Positions 23,122-35,184 of a stretch of 64,000 nucleotides of DNA are shown piece by piece. The notes under the pieces were generated by a model. The model searched no databases, was not told the DNA's origin, and saw only the letters and a list, made by a program, of their open reading frames with translations. The position numbers and the translations under genes are program-made. This DNA comes from Bombyx mori. Lineage: Eukaryota > Arthropoda > Insecta > Lepidoptera > Bombycidae. The DNA is taken from positions 13,047,501 through 13,111,500 of the forward strand of contig NC_085120.1 of the NCBI RefSeq assembly GCF_030269925.1, given 5' to 3'. How positions within the stretch are numbered: the first letter of the stretch is position 1; each line of letters opens with the position of its first letter.

Positions 23122-23290
23122 ATATGTGAAGGTCGAGGTGGGCACTTCGGTGCTTTACTTCCCATTTTTGAGGTTGAGTTGGGTACGACGGTGCTTTACT
23201 TCCCATTTTTGAGGTTGAGGTGGGCACGACGGTGCTTTACTTCCCATTTTTGAGGTTGAGGTGGGCACGACGGTGCTTTACTTCCCGTTT
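23122..23290. repeat. 41-bp tandem array
   Basis: About four copies of a 41-bp unit with the phrases TTTTTGAGGTTGAGGTGGGC and ACGGTGCTTTACTTCCC. The first copy is the most diverged. Confidence 0.85.
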
Positions 23291-23746
23291 ATTTTTTGAG
23301 CAGTATGGTTAGATGCGGATTCGGCCGGATTTTGCGTCCCTACTGTTTAGCTGTGTTGTGTCGGCAATGTTCAGTATCTGTATCGGTGAATATTGCCGAC
23401 AACAGCGCGCTACTGTTTTAGACGTTTCCTATACGGGCTAACTCAGTAAAGGAATCGTGCAGGTGTCTCAAATTGCGCAGTTTGGGACAGTTGTGCGATA
23501 TCCATTCTTCTCACTTCAAATGTTTATCTTTGGCTCGTCCTCGCTGCAGATGTAAGAGTGCACGCTTGCGTCTGTAGTGGGGATTCTAAATTTTAGAAAG
23601 TTTTAGAGCATTAAGGTCTGGGTGTATTTTTTTTTGTTACGTTACAGAGGGTGACCTTGTTGATGCAAGCTCTGACGTAGCTGGAAGAGATATGCTTCTG
23701 CTGAGAGATGAAGCGGTCGAGGACGCCTCGCCGTCAGGAACGGCCG

Positions 23747-24017
23747 TGTTACCGAATCCTGGCAACCCCCGACCGAGAGCCAGCGCTAAAACTATAAAAA
23801 CGATCCCTCGCTGCGCCTTTGCCTCTTTTTTGTGCGTGGCGTTCGTGAGTGCGGTTCTTGTTGAAACATGTCCGAGACTTGTGTAATTTTAACAGTTTTC
23901 GTTAATAGTAAATTGAAATCATTTTGTTAGAAGTTTTGTTAATTCAGTGAAATATAATTAGGCCAGTTCTGTGTTATTTATTTCTTTTTGTTAACTACCT
24001 CACTTCTGGTCGATAAT
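23747..24017 (+). repeat. 3' LTR of the non-autonomous element
   Basis: Identical to 21697-21967 and followed by the target duplication AATAT. The preceding polypurine tract is weak. Confidence 0.85.
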
Positions 24018-24427
24018 AATATAATAATTTGAGATTTTGAACTTACATAGTCGCCTGACAGTCTAGTTAAAATAGGTTGGATGTCGAAAAATTGTAGTTT
24101 CGCAGGAAATACACAAACTGTGGACGATCTTTACAAGTTCGCTCCTAAATAGGGATTGTAGGCATATCCGAAAGACGCGATTCTATTATAGATAAAGGAC
24201 GAGACAGGACATCTTGTTAATAACTACATATAATGTTTGCACTAATATCATTGTACAAGTCCGTTTGTTCAAGTCTGTTTAGTGGCTATTGTTTACTAAA
24301 CATTTATTTCTTCTTATTTTCTACATCTCTGCATCACTTAAAGATGTAATGAGAGAGAGACTAGAAATAGCATTAAGCCCGGCTGTGTAAATTGATCTCG
24401 ATATGGTTTTAGTTGCCATTACATTGT

Positions 24428-24665
24428 GTTTTTTAACCTACCTATTCGCTGGTATTCGGACGGGTAAGTGAGCTCACGGGCTCAACCTGAGAGAATTTAC
24501 TAACACTAGCCCTAACAAGAGCAGTGCTTCGCAAAATCTTCCACCGGATCGGAATCGCGATCCACTAAGAAGATCCGGCGAGAAACTCAGTGGGCTGTGT
24601 CTATGGGCTAATTCGCTCGATTACGACGAAGAGTTCGATGAGTACGGTGACCGATACTTGAGTGG
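24428..24665 (-). repeat. Dispersed LINE-3'-end family, copy 2
   Basis: Antisense copy starting TTTTTTAACCTACC, then GTGAGCTCACGGGCTCAACC and AGATCCGGCGAGAAACTCAG. Same core as the copies at 18.2, 41.1, 42.9, 43.7, 47.1, 47.8 and 59.5 kb. Confidence 0.7.
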
Positions 24666-26116
24666 TCTAAAAGCAACGAGAGTGAATACGGGGGATCCGA
24701 CAAGACAGGTTTCAGGCGACGGCGGTTTTGCGTTGCCCCGTCGCGGTTGGATTATGTTACTTATCCTACTGTACCGTATGGATCTTAGATCAATATTTCC
24801 TCAATAAATCTCTAAACTACATTTAAATCGGTTCAGGAATCTAATAATATGCACAAACGTGGACATAAAATTTACTTACGATAATATCCTAATACAAATA
24901 GAATAGATATGTTTTGTCCATATTAAGTCACTTGAGAGGAGCATTAATCAAAGCCGAGCTAGTCTTTACTCAGACGTGATAATTTTTACAATGTTAATAA
25001 CATTACCAACAGATGACTAACTATGACACTTCACACCACCTTATAGTTTCTTATATCTCGATGCTCGAACTATGTGTTGTAACCTTAATATGTTTAATTC
25101 CGGACCGTTTTATCTTTTCCGTGCATATTTTTGACTATCGTAACTAATCTCATGTTAGGACCTATTGTAAATCAGGGGTTTATATTAGCGTCAAATCAAT
25201 CAAAGTATTGAACGCGACCTATTGTCACTACCATTGTTGATCCCAAACCGAAGGCTGCCGGTGGAGCCGCTAAAAACTTAGTTACAAACAAATCAAAACT
25301 TAAAAACCGTGTCGCGCGTCAACATTCTACCTATATCACATCCGTTTACATCTCAAAATCAAGTGAGAATCTAATCTATTTTTAAATAAAGAAAACCAAA
25401 AGAGGTCTATACAACGGTAGGTATATTTAGATAAATTAGCGCAAAAACTTGTCCCAACAACAATTTGAAGAAATCTTGATTAGTACAGATAATAAATTCC
25501 GAATGAAATTTAGAAGATTGGTTTACGAAGCAAAGTAGTTCGCTTGATAGACGATCTTTCCTTTGCGTTAAGTAAAAATAACAAGAATAATATTTATTTT
25601 ATTGTATCTTTGTATTTATTCACAGACTATATCAAAAATTCGTCGGAAAAAAGATAACAAACGGCCCTTCGTCTCGGTATTAGGACTATTCAATAAAACT
25701 GCAAAGGGTTTTTTACTGTGAACGCTCAGAAAATCATCTTTGGTTATAATCCGCTTTATTCCCTCCAACACGCTTTCATCCTAAGCATTGTGTTATGTCC
25801 ACATCTTATTATGGCGCAGTAAATGATATTTATTTTATGAAATTTAAAAGTACAGTAGATTCAAGACGGGATTATAATTATTTTATTAATTGTTTAGAAG
25901 ACTTGCAGTTGTTATTGAACTACAAATCTCAAAGTGGATGGATGAACTCGCCCTGTTACCCGTTGAAACTGATGGAGTGCCGCGTCGCCTCGCCTGCCTG
26001 TTTCAGCTAAGAATAAAATCAATGAACACGCCCATTACCGAATTATGCAAATTATTGCAATAATTACAAAAAATACATCATGATTATTACAAATTTCTGC
26101 TGCTCGTCGCTTTTTT
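24666..26116. other. Non-coding stretch, nothing recognised
   Basis: AT-rich, with no exon or repeat family recognised. The 71-codon plus-strand frame at 25795 has no distinctive features. Confidence 0.45.
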
Positions 26117-26366
26117 ACTGGTGGTAGGATCTCTTGTGAGTCCGCGCGGGTGGGTACCACCACCCTGCTTATTTCTGCCGTGTAGCAGTAATGCGTTTCG
26201 GTTTGAAGGGTGGGGCAGTCGCTGTAACTATACTGAGATCTTAGAACTTATATCTCAAGGTGGGTGACGCATTTACGTTGTGGACGTCTATGGGCTCCAG
26301 TAACCACTTAACACCAGGTGGGCTGTAAGCTCGTCCAACCATCTAAGCAATAAAAAAAAATTTAAA
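26117..26366 (+). repeat. Bm1 SINE, 5'-truncated
   Basis: It starts at ACTGGTGGTAGGATCTC, lacks the tRNA-like head and ends AAGCAATAAAAAAAAA. Several copies here begin at this same point, a preferred truncation site. Confidence 0.88.
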
Positions 26367-26689
26367 AAAATAGGGATTTTTGCCAAACTCATTTGATAAA
26401 AGACATGGCATGGTATTATGAAAAACTATAGCGGAGTTTTCATTATAGACCCGCATATTGTCCCTACGTTTCAAAATAATGATTTGGCAACCACTGTGCA
26501 CAAACGTAGCGATTGTATGTGGCGGTAAACATGAGCTCTGTTACAGAAGCGGGCGGTGGTGGTGAAATGATAAATAGAGTAGATAGGGATGACCCTGTAA
26601 TACTAACAACGAAATCAAAAGAGTTGCACTAAACCTAGATATAGTGTGACTTCCCCCGAGGTCGAAGCTTTGCCGTTGTGTAGCATAAG

Positions 26690-26890
26690 GTTTTAACCAG
26701 ACGTTAAGTACTGCTTCGCTCTAATGACGACTCCAAGCATTTTGGCTTTACCTCCCCTGTGATTCCGATAAAGACCCAAAATTTCAAGGGGGCTCTCCTT
26801 GAAATTTCGACCCGAGAATTTCGACACTCGGAATTTCACAGCGATACTCCGCAAAATGGCGGCACTATGACTGATCCGTCCTTTGTGGTA
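26690..26890 (-). repeat. Decayed fragment of the CR1/jockey-like LINE
   Basis: TACTGCTTCGCTCT and CCAAGCATTTTGG line up with the minus-strand LINE at about 3530-3690. There are many changes and stops. Confidence 0.6.
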
Positions 26891-27622
26891 ACTTTTATAC
26901 ATGATAACAAGATAATCAAATTAATTATGATTTAGTATAATTTAAAGTTGAATATGCATTCTGCTTATGCAGCTCAACTAAGAACTGATTAGTCACATAA
27001 CGACCATGACTACCGTCGCGGTAAAAAGTACTAAAGTTAGCAAATCTAATTTTATAACTTTTGGATAGATATTACCTATTATATATCGTACAAACATATA
27101 AAGAGACTGTCGTTATCCATCACTGCGAAAATTCGGATCTCAAAAGTTTACCTAGTATTTCATTTACGTTTGAAAACGCCTCTACATCCAAGGCAAAACT
27201 TTCGGTTCATTTCATTGAGAGAAAGGGATATCTGCCCTTACGTAAGCGGCGGAGGCAATCACTGGAATATCTCTCAGAGTATATTGGCTTAATCTAGTTT
27301 CTGCCAATATTTTTACGTTCCGTTGTTTTTTTCAAGAGGCGGACTTAAGGTAACCAAAGCATTGTTATTTGATGTATTGTGATGAACGAGGGAGTTCGAT
27401 CTCTGACAGGCTTATGAAGGCTCCATTAAGCTTTTCCTATGCATTTTTTTTCATTCTACCATTTCTGCACCAAGTTGAAGTACTTTTGAATATGATACTT
27501 GCGGGACAAAAGTGAAAGCGTCTTATTGCCGTAATGTCTAATAAAAGAAAATTTGCAATCTCGCACTTTTGTTTTTATTTACTTTGTTATTACCGTCACT
27601 GTTAGTACCAATTAAGTTCCAA
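26891..27622. other. Non-coding stretch, nothing recognised
   Basis: A 78-codon plus-strand frame at 27061 resembles no family I know. No splice-supported exon. Confidence 0.45.
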
Positions 27623-28018
27623 AGTTGTCGCGGCCTAAAGGCTATGTGCCCAGTGCATTCGTATCGGGCGATGCATCTGCCCCGGTGTTCAAATCCCGCA
27701 GGCAACTACCAAAATTCATCAAACACGTGTTCACGAATGCCTCGAACTTGAAGTAATAACATAGTGTAAGCTGCAAATATTATAATTGCGTAATTAATTA
27801 CTGGTGGTAAGGCATCTGATGACTGCAGGGTATGTACCACCATCCTGCGTCTTTCTGGCGTGAAGCAGTAACGCGTTTCGGTTTGGAGGGCAGGGTAGCT
27901 GTTGTACTGTTAAAAGTAAGACCTTAGAACCCATGTATCAAGGCGGGTGGCGGTATTCACGTTGTGGTCTTTATGATGGTGAGTCATGAGCTTGTTCCTA
28001 GCCAACATGAAAAAAAAA
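27623..28018 (+). repeat. Bm1 SINE, old diverged copy
   Basis: The tRNA-like head (GTCGCGGCCTAAAGG...GTGTTCAAATCCCG) and most of the body are present. The 3' end has decayed but still runs into an A-tract. Confidence 0.8.
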
Positions 28019-28387
28019 CAATGGTTGAAAGATCAAAAATATTTCCCGCCTTCCCAGTGTCCTTTAATAGAAAAGGTATCCTGGCACGTTAGGCCCATTA
28101 CGGATAGATTACACACATCCGAGCCGGGGGTCACGTTTAATTGGGTTCCACGCATAACCATTACGTACGGAATTATATTCCGTTACGGTGGGCATTACTC
28201 GAGACCTTATTTAAGGATACATTTATTAATTACAAATGTTATATGTTAAGGGTTGTCCGGGTGTTGAAGGTTGTAGGGGGATGAAATAAAACTCGAATTA
28301 GACTGACTTTTATTATGAAATTAATGCCTTTGTACACTTATGGGTTATATTTGTTTCTGTTATAGTAGTTACCTATTGCACTCTACG

Positions 28388-28853
28388 AGTAGACGAGCTT
28401 ACGGTCCATTTGGTGTTAATTGGGCATTGGGCTCCAAAAGCATCATAACGCGAATACCCCCACTCATCTATAGATATAAGTTTCATTTATTTTATGTGGG
28501 TTTCATTTTATTACACAATTTTATTTCTTAAACGTGGAAGTCATTTGTAATAAATACTAGTTTAAAAAAACTAACAAAATACGCTTTTATAGAAAACCAA
28601 CTAAAATATAGAAAATAAATTTTAATAAATTTGAATTAAATATTGAATTGTCATCGGTCCATAATACGTATACCAAATTTCGAGTTAATCCGACGTTTTG
28701 AAGGGGGTCAAAATCATGTTCAAAGATTTCGTTACATACTAACATACATACGTCTGAAGCTAATAAAAGTATTAAAATTGATCCCTACTTGATTCGAACA
28801 TCGGCATAGTTGCTTCGCTGAGTACTCTAGGCATCTTATCCTTTAGGCCATGA
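28388..28853 (-). repeat. Two decayed Bm1 pieces with a retroposon tail between
   Basis: 28388-28480 resembles the Bm1 3' end (ACGAGCTTACGGTCC). 28785-28853 is its antisense tRNA-like head (TTATCCTTTAGGCCATGAG). Between them, 28650-28770 contains ACATACATACGTCTGAAGC, like the 3' end of an unidentified insect repeat. Confidence 0.5.
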
Positions 28854-29356
28854 GTTCAAGAATTTCATTCTAGTCTAAGCGTTTGTCCTTATTCCAATGC
28901 AACTGCTTCTTGATACCAGCTGAACTGAACTCGACTACCTGTCTTATTTACACAGTTTTAAGTGGACAATAACTAGTTTAATAGTATAGATAGTAAAAAT
29001 ATATTCTTGTCTAGTAAATTTAAATATCCTATTTTATAACTATGAAATTACAAAATTCAAGGTAGCGTCGTTGCGCGTTTATTACTAACGTTAGATAAGA
29101 ACATGGTTCCCCGTAGATAACACGTTATTGTTGCCGATATAAATCTGCTAACGACTAATCACTAAATAATGCAGTTTGTTAGTTTTATTTACAGATAAAA
29201 AGATTACATACTTTGTGTGTTATATTCCTTTGATGTTGTACGTGTTTCGTAATAATTATTAATTTGTATTCGTAACTTTATTAATTCTCAGATTTATCAT
29301 AATACACTACACTCACTCGCATACTTTTTCAGGTCCTCCGCACGCATAGCATATAC
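28854..29356. other. Non-coding stretch, nothing recognised
   Basis: AT-rich with no named repeat until the hAT MITE at 29357. Confidence 0.45.
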
Positions 29357-29645
29357 CAGCGGTCGGGGAACCGGGGTAAATTACCCCAAATGGGGTAAAT
29401 TGAAATTTTGAGGGAGTAAAAATGAAACTTTTGTGAGTAAAAAGTATATATTGAAAAGAAACTTCTTTAGAATCGTTAAATTTTTAGTTATTGTTTTCTT
29501 TTCAAAATTATCATGGGGGCTATAAATAATATGAAAGATGCGAAAAGAAGCGATTTCGTTTTTTTTTTTGTTCTTCGCCATGGGGTAATATCACCTTACA
29601 CAAAAATATTTTGGGGTAATAATTAAAAAAGTTCCCCGACCGCTG
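29357..29645. mobile_element. hAT-type MITE, 289 bp
   Basis: Perfect terminal inverted repeats, CAGCGGTCGGGGAAC and its complement, are flanked by the 8-bp direct repeat GCATATAC (29349-29356 and 29646-29653). Length, repeat start CAG and 8-bp duplication fit non-autonomous hAT elements. The interior is AT-rich with no transposase; the 66-codon frame inside is chance. Confidence 0.88.
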
Positions 29646-29709
29646 GCATATACGATTGATGAGCGTAGGTAGTGTATAGTTAAGTTGAATGCTGCGCGGA
29701 TGATATGTG

Positions 29710-31011
29710 CCTAGTCAGGTCATAAGTATTGTCACACAGTAATAACTTTTCTTTTAGAATGCTGGCCACAAAAAAGTTTATTGAATTCGAATTTCGAATT
29801 GTTCATGAAAATAAAAATGTATACTTTTAGAATTTTACTCATTTTTAAATATGGAGTGGACGCTTACAGAAGACCGTGTTGCAGTTATTGCGTTGCATCG
29901 TTGCGGTTACGCGCCAATTCAAATTTTTAACATACTGAAAAATTTGAATATAACCAAAAGATTCGTTTGTCGTACCATCAAACGATACAATGAAGACTCT
30001 AGTGTAGATGACAGGTCAAGAAGTGGTCGCCCTCGGTCTGTTAGGACTCCAGCAGTGATAAAAGCTGTGAAGGCGCGAATTCAAAGAAATCCCAAACGTA
30101 AGCAGAAACTGTTGGCCCTTCAGATGGGGTTAAGCAGAACCACGGTGAAAAGGGTGTTAAATGAAGACTTAGGGCTTCGGGAATATCGTAAAAAACAGGA
30201 CATCGTTTGAATGCTCGTCTAATGGACCTGAGAATGAAGAGATGCCGCGCTTTGTTGAAGCGGTACGCGGGAAAAAAAATTCGGGCAATTCTTTTTTCGG
30301 ATGAAAAAATTTTTACCGTAGAAGAGAGCTACAACAAACAAAATGATAAGGTGCACACAGTAGTGAAGAAGCGAGCAACCGTATTCCGCGTGTCCAACGA
30401 GGTCATTTTCCATCCTCGCTCATGGTATGGTTGGGAGTTTCTTATTGGGGCTTAACAGAGGTACATTTTTGTGAGAAAGGTGTAAAAACGAATGCAGTTG
30501 TGTATCAAAATACAGTCCTGACGAACCTTGTGGAACCTGTTTCTCATACCATGTTCAATAACAGGCACTGGGTTTTCCAACAAGATTCGGCGCCAGCTCA
30601 TAGAGCGAAGAGCACACAAGACTGGCTGGCGGCGCGTGAAATCGACTTCATCCGGCACGAAGACTGGCCCTCCTCCAGTCCAGATTTGAATCCGTTAGAT
30701 TACAAGATATGGCAACACTTGGAAGAAAAGGCGTGCTCAAAGCCTCATCCCAATTTGGAGTCACTCAAGACATCCTTGATTAAGGCAGCCGTCGATATTG
30801 ACATGGACCTCGTTCGTGCTGCGATAGACGACTGGCCGCGCAGATTGAAGGCCTGTATTCAAAATCACGGAGGTCATTTTGAATAAACTTTAGTGTCATA
30901 AGAATCTATGTTTTGTTAAGTTCATTTTGGTATATGAATGGTTACATAATGAATAAACTTGATTCAATTATTTCACATTAAACATGTGACAGAATTTATG
31001 ACCTGACTAGG
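29710..31011 (+). mobile_element. Tc1/mariner element, maT (DD37D) type
   Basis: About 1302 bp between inverted repeats of roughly 28 bp (left end CCTAGTCAGGTCATAA; right end is its complement). TA follows the right end; the left flank reads TG, so one TA has probably mutated. It carries a transposase broken by two frameshifts. Confidence 0.87.
29851..30886 (+). pseudogene. maT-type mariner transposase with two frameshifts
   Basis: Three consecutive open segments (29851-30210, 30207-30455, 30422-30886) read as one protein of about 345 residues in three frames. The first holds paired helix-turn-helix DNA-binding regions and the GRPRSVRTP linker. The second has the first catalytic Asp in FSDEKIF. 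The third has the second Asp in QQDSAPAHRA and the third in SPDLNPLDYKIW, with 37 residues between the second and third Asp: the DD37D signature of maT elements. The breaks lie in an A-run near 30190-30200 and around 30415-30423, so this copy cannot make active enzyme. Confidence 0.88.
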
Positions 31012-31844
31012 TATATGCGGCGGTGGTATCCCCCTGAGTGCGCATTTTGTGGATAGTGCAATAAAGTTACAACTGATAAACTGATAATGCAAAATTAAAT
31101 TCGTTCGATAGACGAATCGATTTCCTTTGAAATTATTTGTTTTGGTTAAACATTCAATGTATTGTCACGTCGGTAACAGAGATTGACACTTAATGACGAT
31201 GCAAAACTATAAAATGATTATCTTTTCCCGCCTATTGAAAAACGTTGTTAAAAGACGACATAAATCTTAACGGATTTACATTATTTATTCGAAATAGTTA
31301 CCAACAAAACACTTACATATACGCACTTATTTAATTACATATTCCTAATATTGATTCATAATAATAAATGTTGCAATACACAGTATTCTTTGTAAAGGAT
31401 GCGAAAACATAGTATCATAGTAAAACATAGTAAGAGAACATGGATGCTAATTAAACTTGATAATAAAAGACAAGACAGAAACGTGTAAACATAGATATGA
31501 ATCAAATAGTTGTGCTTAATAGTGTAACGAGATCATATTATTCGCTGATGACACCATTTTTTTGTTTAAAATACGGCAAATGAATAATATTCAGTGACGA
31601 TGTGGAAGATACTATCTCCCACGCTTAATTGAATTTTAACTAGGAGTATATAAATGATGACACTACAGTACTAAATTTTAATGTCAAACAATTCTATACA
31701 AATGGTTATATGCGGAGATACTTTCTCGACGGGCCCATGCCGTCTTGGTATAACTACGGCTATCTAAATGCAGCGCCGGCTCACACATGCAACGCAGCAA
31801 AACTACTAATTTCTGCAGCATATACAGGAAAAAGTATGCTAAAG
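31012..31844. other. Non-coding stretch, nothing recognised
   Basis: AT-rich flank of the mariner element without gene signals. Confidence 0.45.
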
Positions 31845-32081
31845 TCCGCACGGGTAGGTACCACCACCCTGCCTATTTCTGCCGTGAAGCAGTAATGCGT
31901 TTCGGTTTGAAGGGTGGGGCAGCCGTTGTAACTATAATTGAGACCTTAGAACTTATATCTCAAGGTGGGTGGCGCATTTACGTAGTAGATGTCTATGGGC
32001 TCTCCAGTAACCACTTAACAGCAGGTGGGCTGTGAGCTCGTCCACTCATCTAAGCAATAAAAAAAAAAAAAAAAAAAAATA
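31845..32081 (+). repeat. Bm1 SINE, 5'-truncated
   Basis: It starts within TCCGCACGGGTAGGTACCAC and ends AAGCAATA followed by a run of about 20 A. The long homogeneous tail suggests a fairly young insertion. Confidence 0.9.
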
Positions 32082-32339
32082 AACAAAGACACGGACCTAT
32101 TCGTTTATTACATTTTACGTTTTATGACATTTGTATTGTATATTTGTGGGGTAGTGCGATTTGTAATACGCACCTCAGACTTATCCGGGGATATTCGGCA
32201 AGTGGTACGTACTCATAACGTCATTAAAGTGAATCAAAAGATTTTTCTATTCTCCACTAAGTAGTTGACCTGGCAGACTTCGTAGTGCCTCAATATATAA
32301 ATAAAAGACCTAACCTTTTGTATAAAATAAACTTGAAAC

Positions 32340-32565
32340 AAACAAAAGGAATCCGTCCTACGGGAGACACATCAAAGTTTATTTAATGTTGTTTTTATTT
32401 AATTCCGAGTATTTTCATATTTATCGACCTTTTAAATCTTCTCTGGACTTCCACAAATAATTCAAGACCAAAATTACCCAAATCGGTCCAGCCGTTCTCG
32501 AGTTTTAGAGAGACTAACGAACAGCAATTCATTTTTACTAGAGGTCCCGCAGTAGTCGAAATTCA
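32340..32565 (+). repeat. Decayed unclassified interspersed repeat
   Basis: AATCGGTCCAGCCGTTCTCG followed by GAGACTAACGAACAG is a phrase common near the 3' end of insect interspersed repeats. The family is not determined. Confidence 0.4.
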
Positions 32566-33534
32566 ACTATAATTAATTGGAATTGTAAGTTTGTACACTA
32601 TTATGACTGTATTTTATACTTCTATAATCACAAATTTCGCCAAGACTACACTATAAAAAATATTAACAAAGACAAACAATATTTAATCTATTCTCAATTT
32701 GACCACAGACGTCAAGAACAAAAGTTTGACAATAAATAGTATGCATGCGTGTGTGCGTCAAATACATGGTATGTAGTGTGTGTAATGTTTTCTTTATTGA
32801 TTTAATGTACATATCTTTTATGCATTATTTTAAAAAAAAATTAACATTGTGCACTTCTTCTCTGTATTCTCTGTAAGTGTGGAAAAATTCATACTCCTCC
32901 GTCCGCGCAATTTTCGTAAAAAGGGATACAAAGCTTTTGCTTCACGTATTAATATATAGATATATTATATATATATAGATAGAAGATAGATTACCGATAG
33001 TACTTTTTAAGGAATAGTTTTGGTCCGTAGCTCAATTTAATTCACCGTTAACAAATTATTGTGTTGGCAATTACAGTAAAAATTAACAATTTTTCATTTG
33101 TTTACAATGTTCTTGTTCATTGGCGGTTAAATTAAAACATTCACAGCAATACGACCGGCTAATGGACACGGCCGCGTCGGTGAGACCACGTCATGCAATA
33201 ACCTCAAACTATATATCGATTTTTAAATGTGTGGTTTTGTTTTCTTTGCCATAACTACAGCTGAATTTTATTTCTTATTAAGCAAACATCATTAACTGTT
33301 TCGGTGCCAAACTTTACGTTATTATTTACATATGTAAAACGCGTGGTCTGTATCGATACGTACTCCTAACATGACTAGCTATTCACTCGTGAAGTTTTTT
33401 TTTTTTATTACCGCTTGTTTGTAAACGATCACCATCATTTGGTTGTCAGTAATACAAGGAGCAAAACAGGCAGCTATCTACTGCTAAGGACTCTACAAAA
33501 CAAGTTTGAATAAGAACACGTCTTAGAGTTCTTG
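32566..33534. other. Non-coding stretch
   Basis: AT-rich with short TATA-type simple repeats (about 32945-32990). No gene recognised. Confidence 0.45.
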
Positions 33535-33790
33535 GAAAGCAGCACGGACTTCATTCCAAAGCCGGATGGTACGTACCAAAAAAAAGATCTAAAACAGCAC
33601 TGGGGATGAACGTAACGGTTCTAGATAATATTGATAAACACTGTTCGAGCTCAGAACTCAGGTCGGGCGGAACTATAGTAAAATGGAGACGAAGGAACCT
33701 TCTCGAATAATTCTGCGAAGCACTCCTCATCATACAAGACACGGAGAGAACCAAATCTCAAACGATCAGCGAGACTGAAATGTATGTATG
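33535..33790 (-). repeat. Decayed fragment of the CR1/jockey-like LINE
   Basis: ATTCCAAAGCCGGATGGTAC, AACAGCACTGGGGATGA and GCACTCCTCAT align with the LINE 3' coding part at about 3140-3390. Several stops and indels. Confidence 0.7.
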
Positions 33791-35025
33791 AGCTGGCAAT
33801 GTATGAAATCAAACCGACATACATAATCAACTTACGTAATTACAGGTGTTGCAAGGATGTCGTGAACTGCATATCATTCGATCTTCAATAGTGTTCATTT
33901 AAATACGACTGAAATTTCGACCTCATGTCTCCAAATGAGAGAAGTCATGCTTTGTGATGTCTAAGGACTCCAGTAACCGCTTAACTTTAATGAAAAAGAA
34001 AGTCGATAATGCGTGCAATGAACGATTTCTACTTTTTCTAGTATATTCTAGCGACTTTTTATGCAGAAATGGCAAGATTATAATCGCATTTCGTCACAGT
34101 TGGAGAGTTCGAAATAAATAAAAACAAATAGGTCTGTAGGTATGTCCATAATATTTTAATTTAATTCTAGTTTGTTTTAGGTATATCAGGATTAAGAATG
34201 TTAAATTCATAAAACGTAGAAAATGACGATTTTGATGGAATAATGAATGCTTCTAAATGAGTTCTTCTGTTTTCTTATTAACTACTATCAATCGACGATT
34301 TATTATCAATCAAAATATTCTTGGATAATCTTGAAACAGGATTTCGTTATAATGGAATGAGATGGATCAGGAGATGATCGGAATCTGTGGAAAGGAACAC
34401 CAGAAGAATATTAGAAGTATCAAACAGTTTCTTTAAAAAAAAACATTAAGCATACAAGCATCTCTCTCGAAGGTGATCCACTGTCGACCATGGACAACGG
34501 CGATACGAACTTATCGCTGTCACCTTCTTTCGGGTTATAGTGACGTACCTACGTTTTTAAATTGTCATTACTCGTTGGGAACGTGTCTCATAGAGCCTCC
34601 AACATCCTAATCAGTAAACAAATGAAACTAATCAATGGGACACTGATGTCTCGTGCATAAAGTTACTAGACAAACAGTAATACGTGTGCAAATAGTTGCA
34701 TTATAGGTAGTATTTCTGCGAGGAAACAATTAGTTATATGTAAGCGAGCGCCGGTTGCAAAATATCAAAACAAACCCGCCGGTACACATTGTAGTAACAA
34801 CACGATCGATAACAACATTCAAAACAAATTTTACATTTGGTTTAAACCACAGATTTGTGTATAAATTGTATAATCACAATACCTAAATCATTATAAAATC
34901 AATAACAACACAGAATATGAATACAACTTAAAAGAGATCATACATTGTCTAAGTGAATCCGTCCAATACTCATGTTTTGTAATGCTGGTGATGGGCTGCT
35001 TATATTGGTTACGTTGTCGACTTAC
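33791..35025. other. Non-coding stretch, probably intron of the neurobeachin-like gene
   Basis: It follows the splice donor at 35025 in the direction of transcription (minus strand). A scrap resembling the Bm1 3' end lies near 33960. No second exon recognised. Confidence 0.45.
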
Positions 35026-35184
35026 CAAGTGCAGGACGGTGTTCACCACTTCCCTGTTGGTAACCTGTCCGACTTCAATCAAACCGATAAGAACTGCAAA
35101 TTTCAGACTATCGTTCGTCGTCATGCGAACCACTTCTTCTGGTCTTTTTATGTCACTAAAAGGCGGTGATTTTAAGTCCGCCAT
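35026..35184 (-). CDS. rg: Neurobeachin/rugose homologue, first coding exon
   Basis: 53 codons from ATG (35182-35184, context ATCATGG) to a consensus splice donor (TTG|GTAAGT, exon end 35026). The run [20 protein letters not shown], followed by NTVLHL, closely resembles the start of the conserved N-terminal region of neurobeachin/LRBA-family proteins (Drosophila rugose), which continues LVGGEF in the next exon. The preceding stretch ([15 protein letters not shown]) is also plausible for the family. These are very large BEACH-WD40 scaffold proteins that anchor protein kinase A and act in membrane traffic and synapses. The codon frame stays open past the donor, but that part has no family resemblance. 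Later exons must lie at lower coordinates on this strand; I find none in the window, implying a very long intron. Assignment by remembered similarity, moderately sure. Confidence 0.72.

Larger units (their letters stand above)
21697..24017 (+). mobile_element. Non-autonomous LTR element (TRIM/LARD-like) with identical LTRs
   Basis: Two 271-bp direct repeats (21697-21967 and 23747-24017) show no difference in my reading and flank 1779 bp with no gag, protease or reverse transcriptase. AATAT precedes the first copy (21692-21696) and follows the second (24018-24022), a 5-bp target duplication. The LTR starts TGTTACCG and carries TATAAAA at 21743, suiting a promoter. TCAGAAGTGGGATA directly follows LTR1 where a primer-binding site belongs. 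LTR ends are not canonical TG...CA. The interior holds two tandem arrays. It must have been mobilised by enzymes from elsewhere, and identical LTRs indicate a recent insertion. Confidence 0.75.

Noticed and set aside
29381..29581. 66-codon minus-strand frame
   Set aside because: Lies wholly inside the hAT MITE, Lys/Asn/Phe-rich from AT-rich DNA.
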